Shown here piece by piece: positions 44,976 to 54,948 of a DNA stretch of 64,000 nucleotides. This DNA comes from Clostridium estertheticum subsp. estertheticum (GTDB lineage: Bacteria; Bacillota; Clostridia; Clostridiales; Clostridiaceae): the NCBI RefSeq assembly GCF_001877035.1, contig NZ_CP015756.1, forward strand, positions 2,161,001 through 2,225,000, written 5' to 3'. The notes under the pieces were generated by a model. That model made no database searches and was not told where the DNA came from. It saw nothing but the letters and a program-made list of their open reading frames with translations. A program made the position numbers and the translations under genes. Every line of letters starts with the position of its first letter. The stretch's first letter is position 1.

Positions 44976-46136
44976 TTGATAAATATATGTATTTTAAAAA
45001 TATGTTCATTATTAAATAAGATGTTAAAAAAGAAAAGAAATAAGATTTGTTTAGTTAGTTTTCCAGATTTCTCTGATAACTGTATGGGTGTATTCAATTA
45101 TATAATTAAAGAAAATTTGACTCAATATGAAATTGTGTGGTTAGTAAATGACTTATTTATTCCAGATAAAATTAGTGAATTACAACTTTCATTTAAGGTT
45201 AAGGTTGTAAAAAAGAATTCTCTTTTGGGGTTATTTAATTATATGACTTCGAAGTATATATTTTATACTCATACACCTTTTAATGGGATAGAAAATCTTA
45301 AAAAGCAAATTGTAATTAATTTATGGCATGGTATGCCACTTAAAAACATAGGATATCTAGACAATAAAGATGAGAAGAATATTCCTCATTTTACATATAC
45401 TATAGCTACATCTTATGAATTTCAAAATGTCATATCCAAGGTTTTTGGGGTAAGTAAGAGTAAAGTATTAATTACTGGATTACCTAGAAATGATGAAATA
45501 AATAAATTCAAAAATATATTAGCTAAATTAAAGATAAATGGGGAAATTTATAATAAGAAAATATTATGGATGCCGACATTTAGAAAATCAGTTATGGCAG
45601 AAGTACGAAATGATGGTAAACACAAAAATAGAAAATTACCGTTATTATCTAATGAAGAATTAGAAGAGTTTAATAAATATTTAAGGGATAATAATGATTT
45701 ACTTGTAATTAAATTACATCCTATGGATTATCTTAAAAAAGAGGACTTTAGTAAATTAAGTAATATAAAGATAGTTACAAATTGTGATTTTAAAAATATA
45801 GGTGAGCAACTATATTCATTATTTCAAGAATTCGATGCTTTTATTACCGATTATTCATCAGTCTATTTTGATTTTATGTTGCTTAATAAACCTATTGGCT
45901 TTGTAATGGACGATTTAAAAGAATATAGTAGTAGCCGAGGGTTTGTTTTTGAAGATATTTATGATTGGATTCCAGGACCAATTATTAAAGATGTCTCTGA
46001 GTTAAAAACTTACATAAAAAATGTAAACAATGATATAGACGATTTTAAAGATATTAGAGAAAAAGTTAATGATAAAACTAATAGCTATTCAAACTTTAAC
46101 AATACTAAAAGGCTATTTAATGAATTAGGTTTATAG
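44976..46136 (+). CDS. CDP-glycerol glycerophosphotransferase family protein (TagB/TagF-like)
   Basis: 386 residues. Motifs are INLWHGMPLKNIGY at about 114, TGLPRNDEIN, WMPTFRK, VIKLHPMDY, and ITDYSSVYFDFMLLNKP near the end, characteristic of enzymes that transfer glycerol phosphate or similar units from CDP-alditols in teichoic acid synthesis. No membrane helix; it acts on the inner face. TTG 44976 follows AAAGGA. It opens a three-gene unit with tagD and a glycosyltransferase. Confidence 0.87.
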   Translation: MINICILKICSLLNKMLKKKRNKICLVSFPDFSDNCMGVFNYIIKENLTQYEIVWLVNDLFIPDKISELQLSFKVKVVKKNSLLGLFNYMTSKYIFYTHTPFNGIENLKKQIVINLWHGMPLKNIGYLDNKDEKNIPHFTYTIATSYEFQNVISKVFGVSKSKVLITGLPRNDEINKFKNILAKLKINGEIYNKKILWMPTFRKSVMAEVRNDGKHKNRKLPLLSNEELEEFNKYLRDNNDLLVIKLHPMDYLKKEDFSKLSNIKIVTNCDFKNIGEQLYSLFQEFDAFITDYSSVYFDFMLLNKPIGFVMDDLKEYSSSRGFVFEDIYDWIPGPIIKDVSELKTYIKNVNNDIDDFKDIREKVNDKTNSYSNFNNTKRLFNELGL

Positions 46137-46165
46137 AATGATATCTTTAAGGGAGGACAAAACTA

Positions 46166-46570
46166 ATGAAAAAAGTAATTACATATGGGACTTTTGATTT
46201 GTTACATTATGGTCATATAAATATATTAAAAAAAGCTAGAGAACTGGGGGATTATCTTATAGTAGCATTGTCAACTAATGAATTTAACGCTTTAAAGGGT
46301 AAAGAGTGCTATTTCTCGTATGATCAAAGAAAGAAGCTTATTGAAGCTATACGTTATGTGGATTTGGTTATACCTGAAGATAGTTGGGAACAGAAAGTTC
46401 ATGATGTTAAGGAATTTAATGTTGACGTGTTTACTATTGGGAACGATTGGTCTGGAAAATTTGATTTTTTAAAAGAATATTGTGATGTAGTATATCTATC
46501 AAGAACCCCAAAAATATCAACCACTAAAATAAAAAAAGATTTAGGATTGGATGAAGAAAGTGTATCTTAA
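46166..46570 (+). CDS. tagD: Glycerol-3-phosphate cytidylyltransferase
   Basis: 134 residues. It makes CDP-glycerol from CTP and glycerol 3-phosphate. Motifs are TYGTFDLLHYGHINIL (HxGH), and YLSRTPKISTTKIK for the C-terminal RTxGISTT block. Length typical of TagD. SD GGGAGG, 29 bp behind the transferase. It supplies the substrate for the preceding enzyme. Confidence 0.93.
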   Translation: MKKVITYGTFDLLHYGHINILKKARELGDYLIVALSTNEFNALKGKECYFSYDQRKKLIEAIRYVDLVIPEDSWEQKVHDVKEFNVDVFTIGNDWSGKFDFLKEYCDVVYLSRTPKISTTKIKKDLGLDEESVS

Positions 46571-47618
46571 TAGGATCGTTAGTATAATAGTTCCTGTATA
46601 TAATTCAGAAAAATATATAGAGAAATGTATTATGAGCATTTTAAATCAAACATATAAATATATAGAATTAATTCTTATTAATGATGGGTCAATTGATAAC
46701 AGTGGACAGTTGTGTGATACCTTTGCAAAACTGGATAATCGTATTAAAGTAGAACATATGAAAAATTTAGGAGTATCATCTGCTAGAAATAAAGGTATAA
46801 AAGCAGCTACAGGAAAATTTATTCAATTTGTTGATTCTGATGATTATATTGAACCTAATATGATTGAAACTTTAATTAATGAAATAAATAGAAACATCGA
46901 TTTGGTATTTTGTGGATATACAAGAGTTTCTAAGGGTAAAAATGGTGAAATAAATATTAAGGCGATCAGTTTAAACAAGCAAGTTAATATGACAAAAAAA
47001 ACATTCTTGAATGAATTTGGTATTCTTTTTAAACATTATTATATTAACTATCTCTGGAATAAGTTATATGTTGTTGATATTATAAAAAAATATAATCTTG
47101 AATTTGATAGTTTAATAAATTGGGGGGAGGATCTTATGTTCAATCTCCAATATTTAGAACATTGTGGTAACATCACTATAATTGATAAACAACTCTATAA
47201 TTATGTAAATTATAATGATAATTCTATTACATCTACATTTAATAAAGAATTATATAATAATCAAAATAACATGTACAAATCAGTAAGGAAATTTTTAATT
47301 AAAAATAATGTATATACAGATACTAACAAAGATATAGTAGAATTGAAATTCACAGATAGCATTATAATGAGTTTAAACAATTTGTTTTATAAAGATTCAG
47401 ACTGCGATAAATTAGAAATTAAGAAGCAAATATCACGAATTATTGAAGACGACATTTTAGGTCAGGATTTAAAGTATTTTAACATCGGAGGTTTTCAAAA
47501 AAAAATAGTCGGTAAGCTGATAAAGAATAAATTTTTGCATCTTATTATTTATTTTTATAAAACTAAAGAGTATATTAGGCGCAGAAAGAATTTTTTATAT
47601 AAGATTTTTAAAAAGTAA
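46551..47618 (+). CDS. Family 2 glycosyltransferase
   Basis: 355 residues. GT-A fold: VSIIVPVYNSEKYIEKCIMS, LINDGSIDNSG, QFVDSDDYIEPNMIE (DxD-like) and WGEDLMFNLQYLEH. The start overlaps the end of tagD by 20 bases; a GTG at 46560 is an alternative. Likely adds sugars to the teichoic-type polymer or its linkage unit. A strong terminator follows. Confidence 0.87.
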   Translation: MKKVYLNRIVSIIVPVYNSEKYIEKCIMSILNQTYKYIELILINDGSIDNSGQLCDTFAKLDNRIKVEHMKNLGVSSARNKGIKAATGKFIQFVDSDDYIEPNMIETLINEINRNIDLVFCGYTRVSKGKNGEINIKAISLNKQVNMTKKTFLNEFGILFKHYYINYLWNKLYVVDIIKKYNLEFDSLINWGEDLMFNLQYLEHCGNITIIDKQLYNYVNYNDNSITSTFNKELYNNQNNMYKSVRKFLIKNNVYTDTNKDIVELKFTDSIIMSLNNLFYKDSDCDKLEIKKQISRIIEDDILGQDLKYFNIGGFQKKIVGKLIKNKFLHLIIYFYKTKEYIRRRKNFLYKIFKK

Positions 47619-47628
47619 GTAATCAAAA

Positions 47629-47666
47629 TTAAAAGTGCCAGATATATTTTATATCTGGCACTTTTG
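47629..47666 (+). terminator. Terminator
   Basis: AAAAGTGCCAGATATA / TATATCTGGCACTTTT stem. Confidence 0.85.
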
Positions 47667-47706
47667 TTAAATAAGATGTGTTAAGTATTTAATAGTGATA
47701 AAGTAC

Positions 47707-48825
47707 TTATTTTGACATTGGGAACCAACCAGGTGTATTTATAATTGTATTCCAAAGTGGCTCCGGAATATCTAAAGATTTTCTTTGAGTTTTATTTAAA
47801 GTAGTACGTATTTTTGAAAAATCACCAGTTTGAACCTTACTCACCCAGTCGGGCTCCATGATTAGTTCTCTACCAAGAGATATAAATGTGGCACCACTGT
47901 TTAATGCCTTTATAGCATCTTCAGGTGTGTGGATAGAGCCAACACCAATAAAAGGGACTCTGTCATGTATTTTATCAAGCATACTGCAAATAATAGGATT
48001 AGTACTGGAGGCATTACGTATTGAACTTTGCCAAAAATCAGATATAGAGCTGTGCAAATAACTTAATCCTTGATTTGATAAAACGTCTATAAATGAAAGA
48101 GTGTCGTCTAAAGTTATACCAGGATTTTCTAGCTCCTCTGGTGAAAACCTGTAGCCCACTATGAAATTCTTTATGCCATCTTCTTTTATTACTTTCTTAA
48201 CCTGCGCAATAACAGCTAGTGGGAAATTCATTCTTTTTTCTAGGTTCCCACCCCACATATCGTCTCTTCGGTTTGAATGAGGAGAAAAAAATTGTTGTAA
48301 TAAATATGTGTTGGCTCCATGAATTTCTACACCATCAAAACCAGCCGCTATTGCAAGTTTTGTTGTTTCACCAAAAGCATTAATAGTATCTTGAATTTCT
48401 GCCTCTGTCATTTCGCGTGGAGTCATAGCACCTTCTCTTTCAGCCGCTATGGCACTTGCACTAATAGTTTGACCACCAGGTATTTCGGCAGGAATTGCCA
48501 TTCTACCACCATGAAATATTTGAAGAATTGCTAAGGCACCTTCTCCTTTTATGGTTTGTGATAATTTTTTTAAACTTGGTAAAAAACTATTGTTGTAGGC
48601 AGCAAATTGTCCAGGGAATCCCTTACCTGATTTTTGTACATTGGTTGCGGCAGTGATTACTATGCCTACACCTTTTGATCTTGCTTTATAATAACTTAAT
48701 TCTGCAACAGATACTGTTCCATCAGGATTTGCAGAAAAAGTAGTCATAGGTGCCATAACTATAGAGTTTTTTACATTTATAGTTGAATCTAAAGTTCTTT
48801 GTTTAAGTAAATTTTCAATTTTCAA
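47707..48825 (-). CDS. Old Yellow Enzyme family NADH:flavin oxidoreductase
   Basis: 372 residues, TIM-barrel FMN enzyme. Motifs are IVMAPMTTFSANPDG, LQIFHGGRMA, GFDGVEIHGANTYLLQQFFS, HSNRRDDMWGG and FIGVGSIHTPEDA. It reduces activated double bonds using NAD(P)H. No Fe-S extension is present, so it is an OYE/NemA-type rather than a 2,4-dienoyl-CoA reductase. SD GAGG on the reverse strand. Confidence 0.9.
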   Translation of the reverse strand: MKIENLLKQRTLDSTINVKNSIVMAPMTTFSANPDGTVSVAELSYYKARSKGVGIVITAATNVQKSGKGFPGQFAAYNNSFLPSLKKLSQTIKGEGALAILQIFHGGRMAIPAEIPGGQTISASAIAAEREGAMTPREMTEAEIQDTINAFGETTKLAIAAGFDGVEIHGANTYLLQQFFSPHSNRRDDMWGGNLEKRMNFPLAVIAQVKKVIKEDGIKNFIVGYRFSPEELENPGITLDDTLSFIDVLSNQGLSYLHSSISDFWQSSIRNASSTNPIICSMLDKIHDRVPFIGVGSIHTPEDAIKALNSGATFISLGRELIMEPDWVSKVQTGDFSKIRTTLNKTQRKSLDIPEPLWNTIINTPGWFPMSK

Positions 48826-49156
48826 TTTAATCGCTCCTCTTTAAAATATATTATAATTAAGATGTTTTAAAAAACTAGTTATATTTAATACTATGTTTAA
48901 ATTATAAATTTTATATTTATTTCTTATATATTATAATACTATAGTTGCATAAGAATGTAAATGATAATAACTATTACAAAATATTTATTACAAAGTAATT
49001 ATTAGAAGTTTGAATTTATAAATTAGATTGGATGGATTTATATTTATACGACAGTTTAAATCATAAAACGTATGATATAATATATAGCTGATGTTATAAT
49101 GAAAAATAAGTTAGGATGTTACAAGATTATATTATTTTTAATTTGGAGGAAATTTT
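48826..49156. other. Divergent promoter region
   Basis: AT-rich spacer between the oxidoreductase and the MATE gene. A TATAAT at 49076-49081 is the best -10 box for the MATE gene. No gene or hairpin seen. Confidence 0.4.
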
Positions 49157-50512
49157 ATGAATGGGAAATTAGGATCGGAAAGTATAAGCAAATTACTTTT
49201 TAAGTTTTCGGTGCCAGCTATAACGGGAATGGTAGTGAATGCTTTATATAATATTGTGGATCGAATATATATTGGACATATTAAAGGGGTGGGATCATAC
49301 GCATTATCCGGACTTGCTATAACATTTCCAATATCAGTCATTATAATGGCATTTGGAATGCTTATTGGTATAGGTGCTTGTTCAGTGATATCAATAAGAC
49401 TTGGAGAAAAAAACGTTAAGGCAGCAGATAACATTTTGGGGAATGCTGTGATGCTTTTAACAATAATATCAGTAGCACTCGGAATTTTTGGAGTTTTATT
49501 TTTGAATAAAATTTTAATGTTGTTTGGTGCAGATCAAAATAATCTGCCTTATGCAAAAGCATATATACAAATCATACTTATGGGATCTGTTTTTCAAAAT
49601 ATAGGATTTGGTATTAATAATATAATTAGAGCAGAGGGAAATCCCAAAATGGCAATGCTTACAATGATGTTTGGCGCAATTATTAATATTATATTAGATC
49701 CAATATTTATATTTGTATTTAAAATGGGAATTCAAGGTGCTGCAATAGCAACTGTATTTTCTCAAGTTTTTAATACTTTATTAGTGCTTAGATATTTTAC
49801 AGCAAAAAACAGTGGAAGCATACTTAAATTAAAGAAAATTAACTTAAAGCTCAATAAATATATTGTAAATGATATTTTTGCTATTGGTGTAGCACCGTTC
49901 TCTATGCAAATAGCTTCAAGCCTTGTAGCTATTTTATATAATAAAGGTCTTTATACTTATGGAGGGAATCTTGCAATTGCTGCAATGGGGATATTAAATA
50001 GTATATCAATGCTAATTTTTATGCCCATAGTTGGTATTAGTCAAGGTATACAGCCTATAATAGGATATAATTATGGGGCTAAATTGTATGATAGAGTTTT
50101 TAAAATTTTAAAACTCGCCATAATTTTTGGAACTTGTATTGCTGTAATTGGGTTTATTGTTGTGCAACTATTTGCAAATCAACTTATAACAATATTTGTA
50201 GGTAATAATCCTGAATTAATAAAATTAGGTGCACATGGACTTAGGATTGATTTAATGGTTTTACCTATTTTAGGATTTCAAATTTTAGGTGCAAGTTATT
50301 TTCAAGCCATAAATGAGGCAAAAACATCGATGGTTTTAAGTGTTTTAAGACAAGTCATAGTGTTAATACCTATTATACTTATACTCCCATTATTTCTTAA
50401 ATTGGATGGATTATGGTTTTCACAACCTTGCGCTGATTTGATTGCAACATCACTTACTGCATTTTTTCTTGTTAGGAGTATTAAAAAATTAAGGAGCAGT
50501 TCTGTATTGTAA
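49157..50512 (+). CDS. MATE-family efflux transporter
   Basis: 451 residues with twelve predicted helices. Conserved pieces are PAITGMVVNALYNIVDRIYI, NNIIRAEGNPKMAM, and the second-half equivalents (GISQGIQPIIGYNYGAKLYD). MATE proteins export cationic drugs using Na+ or H+. It is MepA-like in style. Start 49157 follows GGAGG. The TetR gene downstream may regulate it. Confidence 0.9.
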   Translation: MNGKLGSESISKLLFKFSVPAITGMVVNALYNIVDRIYIGHIKGVGSYALSGLAITFPISVIIMAFGMLIGIGACSVISIRLGEKNVKAADNILGNAVMLLTIISVALGIFGVLFLNKILMLFGADQNNLPYAKAYIQIILMGSVFQNIGFGINNIIRAEGNPKMAMLTMMFGAIINIILDPIFIFVFKMGIQGAAIATVFSQVFNTLLVLRYFTAKNSGSILKLKKINLKLNKYIVNDIFAIGVAPFSMQIASSLVAILYNKGLYTYGGNLAIAAMGILNSISMLIFMPIVGISQGIQPIIGYNYGAKLYDRVFKILKLAIIFGTCIAVIGFIVVQLFANQLITIFVGNNPELIKLGAHGLRIDLMVLPILGFQILGASYFQAINEAKTSMVLSVLRQVIVLIPIILILPLFLKLDGLWFSQPCADLIATSLTAFFLVRSIKKLRSSSVL

Positions 50513-50516
50513 AAAT

Positions 50517-50562
50517 ATTCTTGACAGTAGACATAGAACATTTAAAAAATACTGTCAGGAAT
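50517..50562 (+). terminator. Hairpin after the MATE gene
   Basis: ATTCTTGACAGTA / TACTGTCAGGAAT arms with one G-T pair; weak T-run. Confidence 0.55.
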
Positions 50563-50575
50563 AATAAAATGCTAC

Positions 50576-50604
50576 TTGACAATAAATGAATGATCGTTTA
50601 TTAT
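50576..50604 (+). promoter_or_regulatory. Promoter and likely self-operator of the TetR gene
   Basis: TTGACA, 17 bases, TATTAT. Between and over the boxes lies AATAAATGAATGATCGTTTA with AATAAA/TTTATT arms, a typical TetR-type dyad (ATGAATGATCGTT). Confidence 0.6.
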
Positions 50605-50626
50605 AGAGATTAGTAGAGGTGTTTAG

Positions 50627-51190
50627 ATGAGAAGAAAAGATGATGAAAAAGAGAAAAGTATAAAGGAAGCAGTTGTTAAACTAATACTTGAATTAGGTTT
50701 TCATGGTACTTCTATTTCAAAAATTGCAAAAGAAGCAGGGGTTTCCCCAGCTACTGTTTATATTTATTACGAGAATAAAGAAATTATGTTTCAAGATATA
50801 TATTATGAATATTCTGAAGAAATATTTGATTATTTGCTTAGTATGGTTTATAAGAATATGGATGGACATGAACTTATTGAAATACTGGTCAGAGGATATT
50901 ATACTTACATCAAAGAGAATGGAGAGATATTTCATTTTGTAGATCAATTTTCCAGTTGTCCAGCTTTAGCTTGCCATTGCTTAGATAGAAAAGGCGTGAA
51001 AAATCTTAATAATTTGTTTGAGGAAATGAAGCAGCAAAGAGTGCTTAAGGATATCCAAAATGATAATTTGATAGCAATACTTTTTTTTCCAATAAAGTCT
51101 ATTGCGAGTAACCAATGTATTGGAGAAGTTGAAAGGGATGATTTACTAAAAGAGTTGATTACAATAATACAGGATGCTTTGTTAGCTTAA
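50627..51190 (+). CDS. TetR/AcrR-family regulator
   Basis: 187 residues. HTH: AVVKLILELGFHGTSISKIA, KEAGVSPATVYIYYENKEIM. The rest is the ligand-binding helical domain. It sits 114 bp behind the MATE pump and 49 bp before lon. The operator-like dyad in its own promoter indicates self-repression. Confidence 0.9.
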   Translation: MRRKDDEKEKSIKEAVVKLILELGFHGTSISKIAKEAGVSPATVYIYYENKEIMFQDIYYEYSEEIFDYLLSMVYKNMDGHELIEILVRGYYTYIKENGEIFHFVDQFSSCPALACHCLDRKGVKNLNNLFEEMKQQRVLKDIQNDNLIAILFFPIKSIASNQCIGEVERDDLLKELITIIQDALLA

Positions 51191-51239
51191 TTAAATGAAC
51201 ATTCACTTATGAATATTTTTGAAAGGAAGGATGAATATA

Positions 51240-53627
51240 ATGATGAGTTTAGATAAAAAAAATAAAGAGGGAATGGTAATTCCTGTAGCAGATATAGTTT
51301 TATTACCAGGAATGGAGTATACTTTAAAGCTAACTAAAATTAGTGAAGAAGAACTTAAAAATTTAGACGATGATGAGCAATTTAGTATCGCTTTACCTTT
51401 AAAACAAAATTTTAACCAGAACCAATTAAAAGAAGAAGATTTCCATAGAGTTGGCGTTTCATTTCATGTAAATGAAGTTGAGAAAACAGAAAAAGGATAT
51501 CAAGTGAAAATTAAAACTTTAGATAGGGTTGAAATTAATGAACTTATTATTGAAAGTGGTTTTATACGTGTAGAATTTGAAGTAATACCAGATACTATTG
51601 ATCTTAATGAAAAAGGTCAAGAAGAAATGATTGAATGCATTAAGAAGGTTACTCGTGAGGTTAGTGAAAGATTTAAGGGATCAGACCAGTTTATGAAGAT
51701 GATAGAAGATCAAAAGGAGCTAAATGCACTAATGGCTCATCTTACTCAATTTATGCCACTAACAAACGAAGAAAAGTATGAGTTAATTAAAATTAAATCT
51801 TTAAAAGATAGAAGCCTTAAGTTTATGGATTACATCTTAAAACAAAAGGAAGCTCTCAAGTTGCAACTTGAGATGGCAGAAAAATTCACTCAGAAAGCTA
51901 ATAAAGGATATAGAGAATCAGTATTAAGAGATCAATTAAAGGCGATTCAAACAGAATTAGATGAAGGAAAAAGTGAGAGTGCGAAGAAAGATAAAACTTA
52001 TATAGATAAAATTGAAGAGGCTCAAATGCCAGCTGAAATAAAAATTGCTGCTTTAGATGAACTTGAAAAGCTAGAAAGACAAAGTGAGAATAGTGCTGAA
52101 TATAATATTGTACGTAATTATTTAGATTTATTAGTTAAACTTCCTTGGAAAAAGTCTGAACCAAAAGTTATTAATTTAGGAGAAGCAAGGAGAATACTAG
52201 ATGAGCAGCATTATGGATTAGATAAGGTTAAGGATAGAATTTTGCAACATTTAGCGGTTATGCAGCTTAAAAAAGATAAAAAAGGTTCTATTTTATTATT
52301 AGTTGGACCTCCAGGTACTGGTAAAACTAGTTTAGGTAAAAGTATTGCACAGGCACTAGATAGGAAATATATAAGATTAAGTTTAGGTGGCATACGTGAT
52401 GAAGCAGAAATAAGAGGACATAGAAGAACTTACATTGGTGCAATGCCAGGAAGAATTATTCAAAGCATAAAGAAAGCAGGAGAAATAAATCCAGTTATAG
52501 TTTTAGATGAAGTGGATAAGCTAATGACTGGCTATAATGGAGATCCAGCCAGTGCATTACTTGAGGTATTAGATCCAGAGCAAAATAACAGCTTTACAGA
52601 TCATTATTTAGATTTACCTTATGATTTGTCTGAAGTATTTTTTATAGCAACAGCTAATTCCATTGGTGACATTCCAAGGCCATTACTTGATAGAATGGAG
52701 ATAATCCAGATATCTAGTTATACTATGAATGAAAAATTCCATATTGGGAAAAACCATTTAATACCTGAAATACTTGAAGAACATGGGTTAAATAAAGAAC
52801 AGTTAGTTATTGAAGATGGAGCTTTGCAAAAGATAATTAGTGAATATACCATGGAAGCTGGTGTTCGTGGACTGAAAAAACAACTAGCTACTCTTGCAAG
52901 AATTACTTCAGAAAAAATTGTATCACATAAAGGAGAGTTACCATTTACTGTTACTGAAAGTGAGTTAGACGATTTACTTGGTAGAAAAGTTTCAAGTCAT
53001 GATAAGGCTCAAAAGGATAATCCCCCAGGCGTAGTTACAGGCCTTGCATGGACATCTGTAGGTGGAGAAATACTTTTCATTGAAGCTACGGACATGTTAG
53101 GAAGTGGACAAGTTATATTAACAGGACAACTAGGAGATGTTATGAAGGAGTCTGCAAGGATATCTTTAAGTTTACTTAAATCAAGGTTACCAATGAATTC
53201 TATAAACTTTAAGGAAAGAGATCTTCATATTCATGTTCCATCAGGATCTGTTCCTAAAGATGGTCCATCAGCTGGAATTACATTGTTCACTGCACTTGCA
53301 TCTCTTGTTACAGGAATAAAGGTGGATCCAAAACTTGCAATGACAGGAGAAATAACTTTAAGAGGAGCAGTACTACCAATTGGTGGACTTAAGGAAAAGT
53401 TAATTGGAGCTCAAAGGGCAGGTATAACAAAAATATTAATTCCTAAGGAGAATTTAGTTGACCTAAAGGATGTGCCTGAAGAAGTTAGAAGTTTGTTAAC
53501 TATTAAAACGGTAGAAACAGTAGAGGATGTTCTTCGTGAAACACTAGGAATATCGCTACCTAGAATAGAACATGTATTTAATCCAAGTATTTCGTCGGAA
53601 ATAAAGATTAAAGAAAATCAAATATAA
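51240..53627 (+). CDS. lon: ATP-dependent protease Lon
   Basis: 795 residues. N-terminal substrate domain (IPVADIVLLPGMEYTLKLTK), then the AAA+ module with Walker A GPPGTGKTS and Walker B VIVLDEVDKL. The C-terminal protease domain has the catalytic Ser in PKDGPSAGITLFTAL and Lys in GGLKEKLIGAQRAG. The start is set at ATG 51240, nine bases behind AAGGAAGG. A terminator follows, and the group II intron sits two bases behind it. Confidence 0.95.
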   Translation: MMSLDKKNKEGMVIPVADIVLLPGMEYTLKLTKISEEELKNLDDDEQFSIALPLKQNFNQNQLKEEDFHRVGVSFHVNEVEKTEKGYQVKIKTLDRVEINELIIESGFIRVEFEVIPDTIDLNEKGQEEMIECIKKVTREVSERFKGSDQFMKMIEDQKELNALMAHLTQFMPLTNEEKYELIKIKSLKDRSLKFMDYILKQKEALKLQLEMAEKFTQKANKGYRESVLRDQLKAIQTELDEGKSESAKKDKTYIDKIEEAQMPAEIKIAALDELEKLERQSENSAEYNIVRNYLDLLVKLPWKKSEPKVINLGEARRILDEQHYGLDKVKDRILQHLAVMQLKKDKKGSILLLVGPPGTGKTSLGKSIAQALDRKYIRLSLGGIRDEAEIRGHRRTYIGAMPGRIIQSIKKAGEINPVIVLDEVDKLMTGYNGDPASALLEVLDPEQNNSFTDHYLDLPYDLSEVFFIATANSIGDIPRPLLDRMEIIQISSYTMNEKFHIGKNHLIPEILEEHGLNKEQLVIEDGALQKIISEYTMEAGVRGLKKQLATLARITSEKIVSHKGELPFTVTESELDDLLGRKVSSHDKAQKDNPPGVVTGLAWTSVGGEILFIEATDMLGSGQVILTGQLGDVMKESARISLSLLKSRLPMNSINFKERDLHIHVPSGSVPKDGPSAGITLFTALASLVTGIKVDPKLAMTGEITLRGAVLPIGGLKEKLIGAQRAGITKILIPKENLVDLKDVPEEVRSLLTIKTVETVEDVLRETLGISLPRIEHVFNPSISSEIKIKENQI

Positions 53628-53636
53628 GATATGATT

Positions 53637-53665
53637 AAAAGGTGCCTTCAGAGGCATCTTTTTTA
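53637..53665 (+). terminator. lon terminator, intron insertion target
   Basis: AAAAGGTGCCT-TCAG-AGGCATCTTTT hairpin plus T-run. Group IIC introns recognise such hairpins and insert just after them, which is what is seen here. Confidence 0.8.
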
Positions 53666-54081
53666 AGTGTGCCCGGCATGGGCGTTTACTCGTCGGTGAA
53701 AGTCCGATACGGGGGCTGATAGTGCCAACCGTTAGCTTAAGACAAGGGTGTCCACCGTGAGGTGGAATCTAAAGGAAGTCGGCGGCAAAACTCTGGTCTG
53801 ACGAACAGAAACTACATATAAGGCATATGCTTGTGGGTAAGTTTGCTTAACAAAACGAAGCCCTAACTATCCGAAACAGGCGGTGTAAATGTAGCAGATA
53901 TTTGGAGGGAAAGTAGACGTTCTTACCCGGGGAGATCTGATAGGTAAGTTATGGATATGAATTTAGAGATAACAAACCATACAGTGATGTATGTCTGAAC
54001 TATCAGAAGTCAGCAGATGTCATAGTACCATGCTAAACGCGTTAGCGTGGGAAGGACGGAACAATAGGAGGTTTTGAAATT

Positions 54082-54948
54082 TTGAAAGATACGAAGAAAT
54101 ATGATAAAAGCAGACAACTTCATAAAGAAGGCTCTCTACGAGAGAATAGAGTGGAACTCAAAGGTAACGTAGAAGTGCATAGTATTTCTTCTATATCAGA
54201 AGAAGGAAGAAACGGTGTAAATAGATACGGTAATGATTTGCTCGAGCAAATATTATCGAGAAATAATATGAATAAAGCATATAAAAGAGTAAAGGCCAAT
54301 AAAGGAAGTCATGGTATTGATGGTTTGACAGTAGATGAACTTTTACATCACCTGAAAGAGCATGGACAAGAACTAAGGCAATTATTACTGGAAAATAGAT
54401 ATAGACCTCAAGCAGTAAGAAGGGTAGAAATACCCAAACCTGATGGGGGAATTAGACTACTTGGAATACCTACTGTAGTAGATAGAGTTGTTCAACAAGC
54501 GATTTCACAAGTTCTAATCCCAATATATGAAAAGAAATTTTCAGATAATAGTTATGGTTTTAGGCCTTTAAGAAGTGCAAAGCAAGCTGTTGAAAAATGC
54601 AGGGGATATATCAATGCTGGACATACATGGACAGTAAATATAGACCTTTCAAAATACTTTGATACGATAAATCATGATAAATTAATTAGGATACTATCGG
54701 AAGATATTAAAGATAGTAGAGTAATTTCTCTGATACGAAAGTATCTACAAAGTGGAGTTATGATAAATGGGGTATTTATGAATACTGGAGAAGGAGCACC
54801 TCAAGGTGGACCCTTGTCCCCATTATTAAGTAACATAATGTTAAATGAACTTGATGTAGAACTAACAAAGCGAGGACTAAACTTTTGTAGATATGCTGAT
54901 GATGGTGTGCCACGAAAGCGTGGTAAGCAACTCGTAAGAGTTGCTTAA
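54082..54948 (+). CDS. N-terminal half of the outer intron's reverse transcriptase, cut at YADD
   Basis: TTG 54082 follows AGGAGG. The protein shows RT domains 0-5: NMNKAYKRVKANKGSHGIDG, YRPQAVRRVEIPKPDGG, YGFRPLRSAKQAVEKC, DLSKYFDTINHD, GAPQGGPLSPLLSNIMLNEL and FCRYADD. The real coding exon ends at 54903-54906; the last 14 residues (VPRKRGKQLVRVA-type) are intron sequence read through. The continuation lies at 56777-57364. Without removal of the inner intron the enzyme lacks its thumb and maturase region and is inactive. Confidence 0.88.
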   Translation: MKDTKKYDKSRQLHKEGSLRENRVELKGNVEVHSISSISEEGRNGVNRYGNDLLEQILSRNNMNKAYKRVKANKGSHGIDGLTVDELLHHLKEHGQELRQLLLENRYRPQAVRRVEIPKPDGGIRLLGIPTVVDRVVQQAISQVLIPIYEKKFSDNSYGFRPLRSAKQAVEKCRGYINAGHTWTVNIDLSKYFDTINHDKLIRILSEDIKDSRVISLIRKYLQSGVMINGVFMNTGEGAPQGGPLSPLLSNIMLNELDVELTKRGLNFCRYADDGVPRKRGKQLVRVA

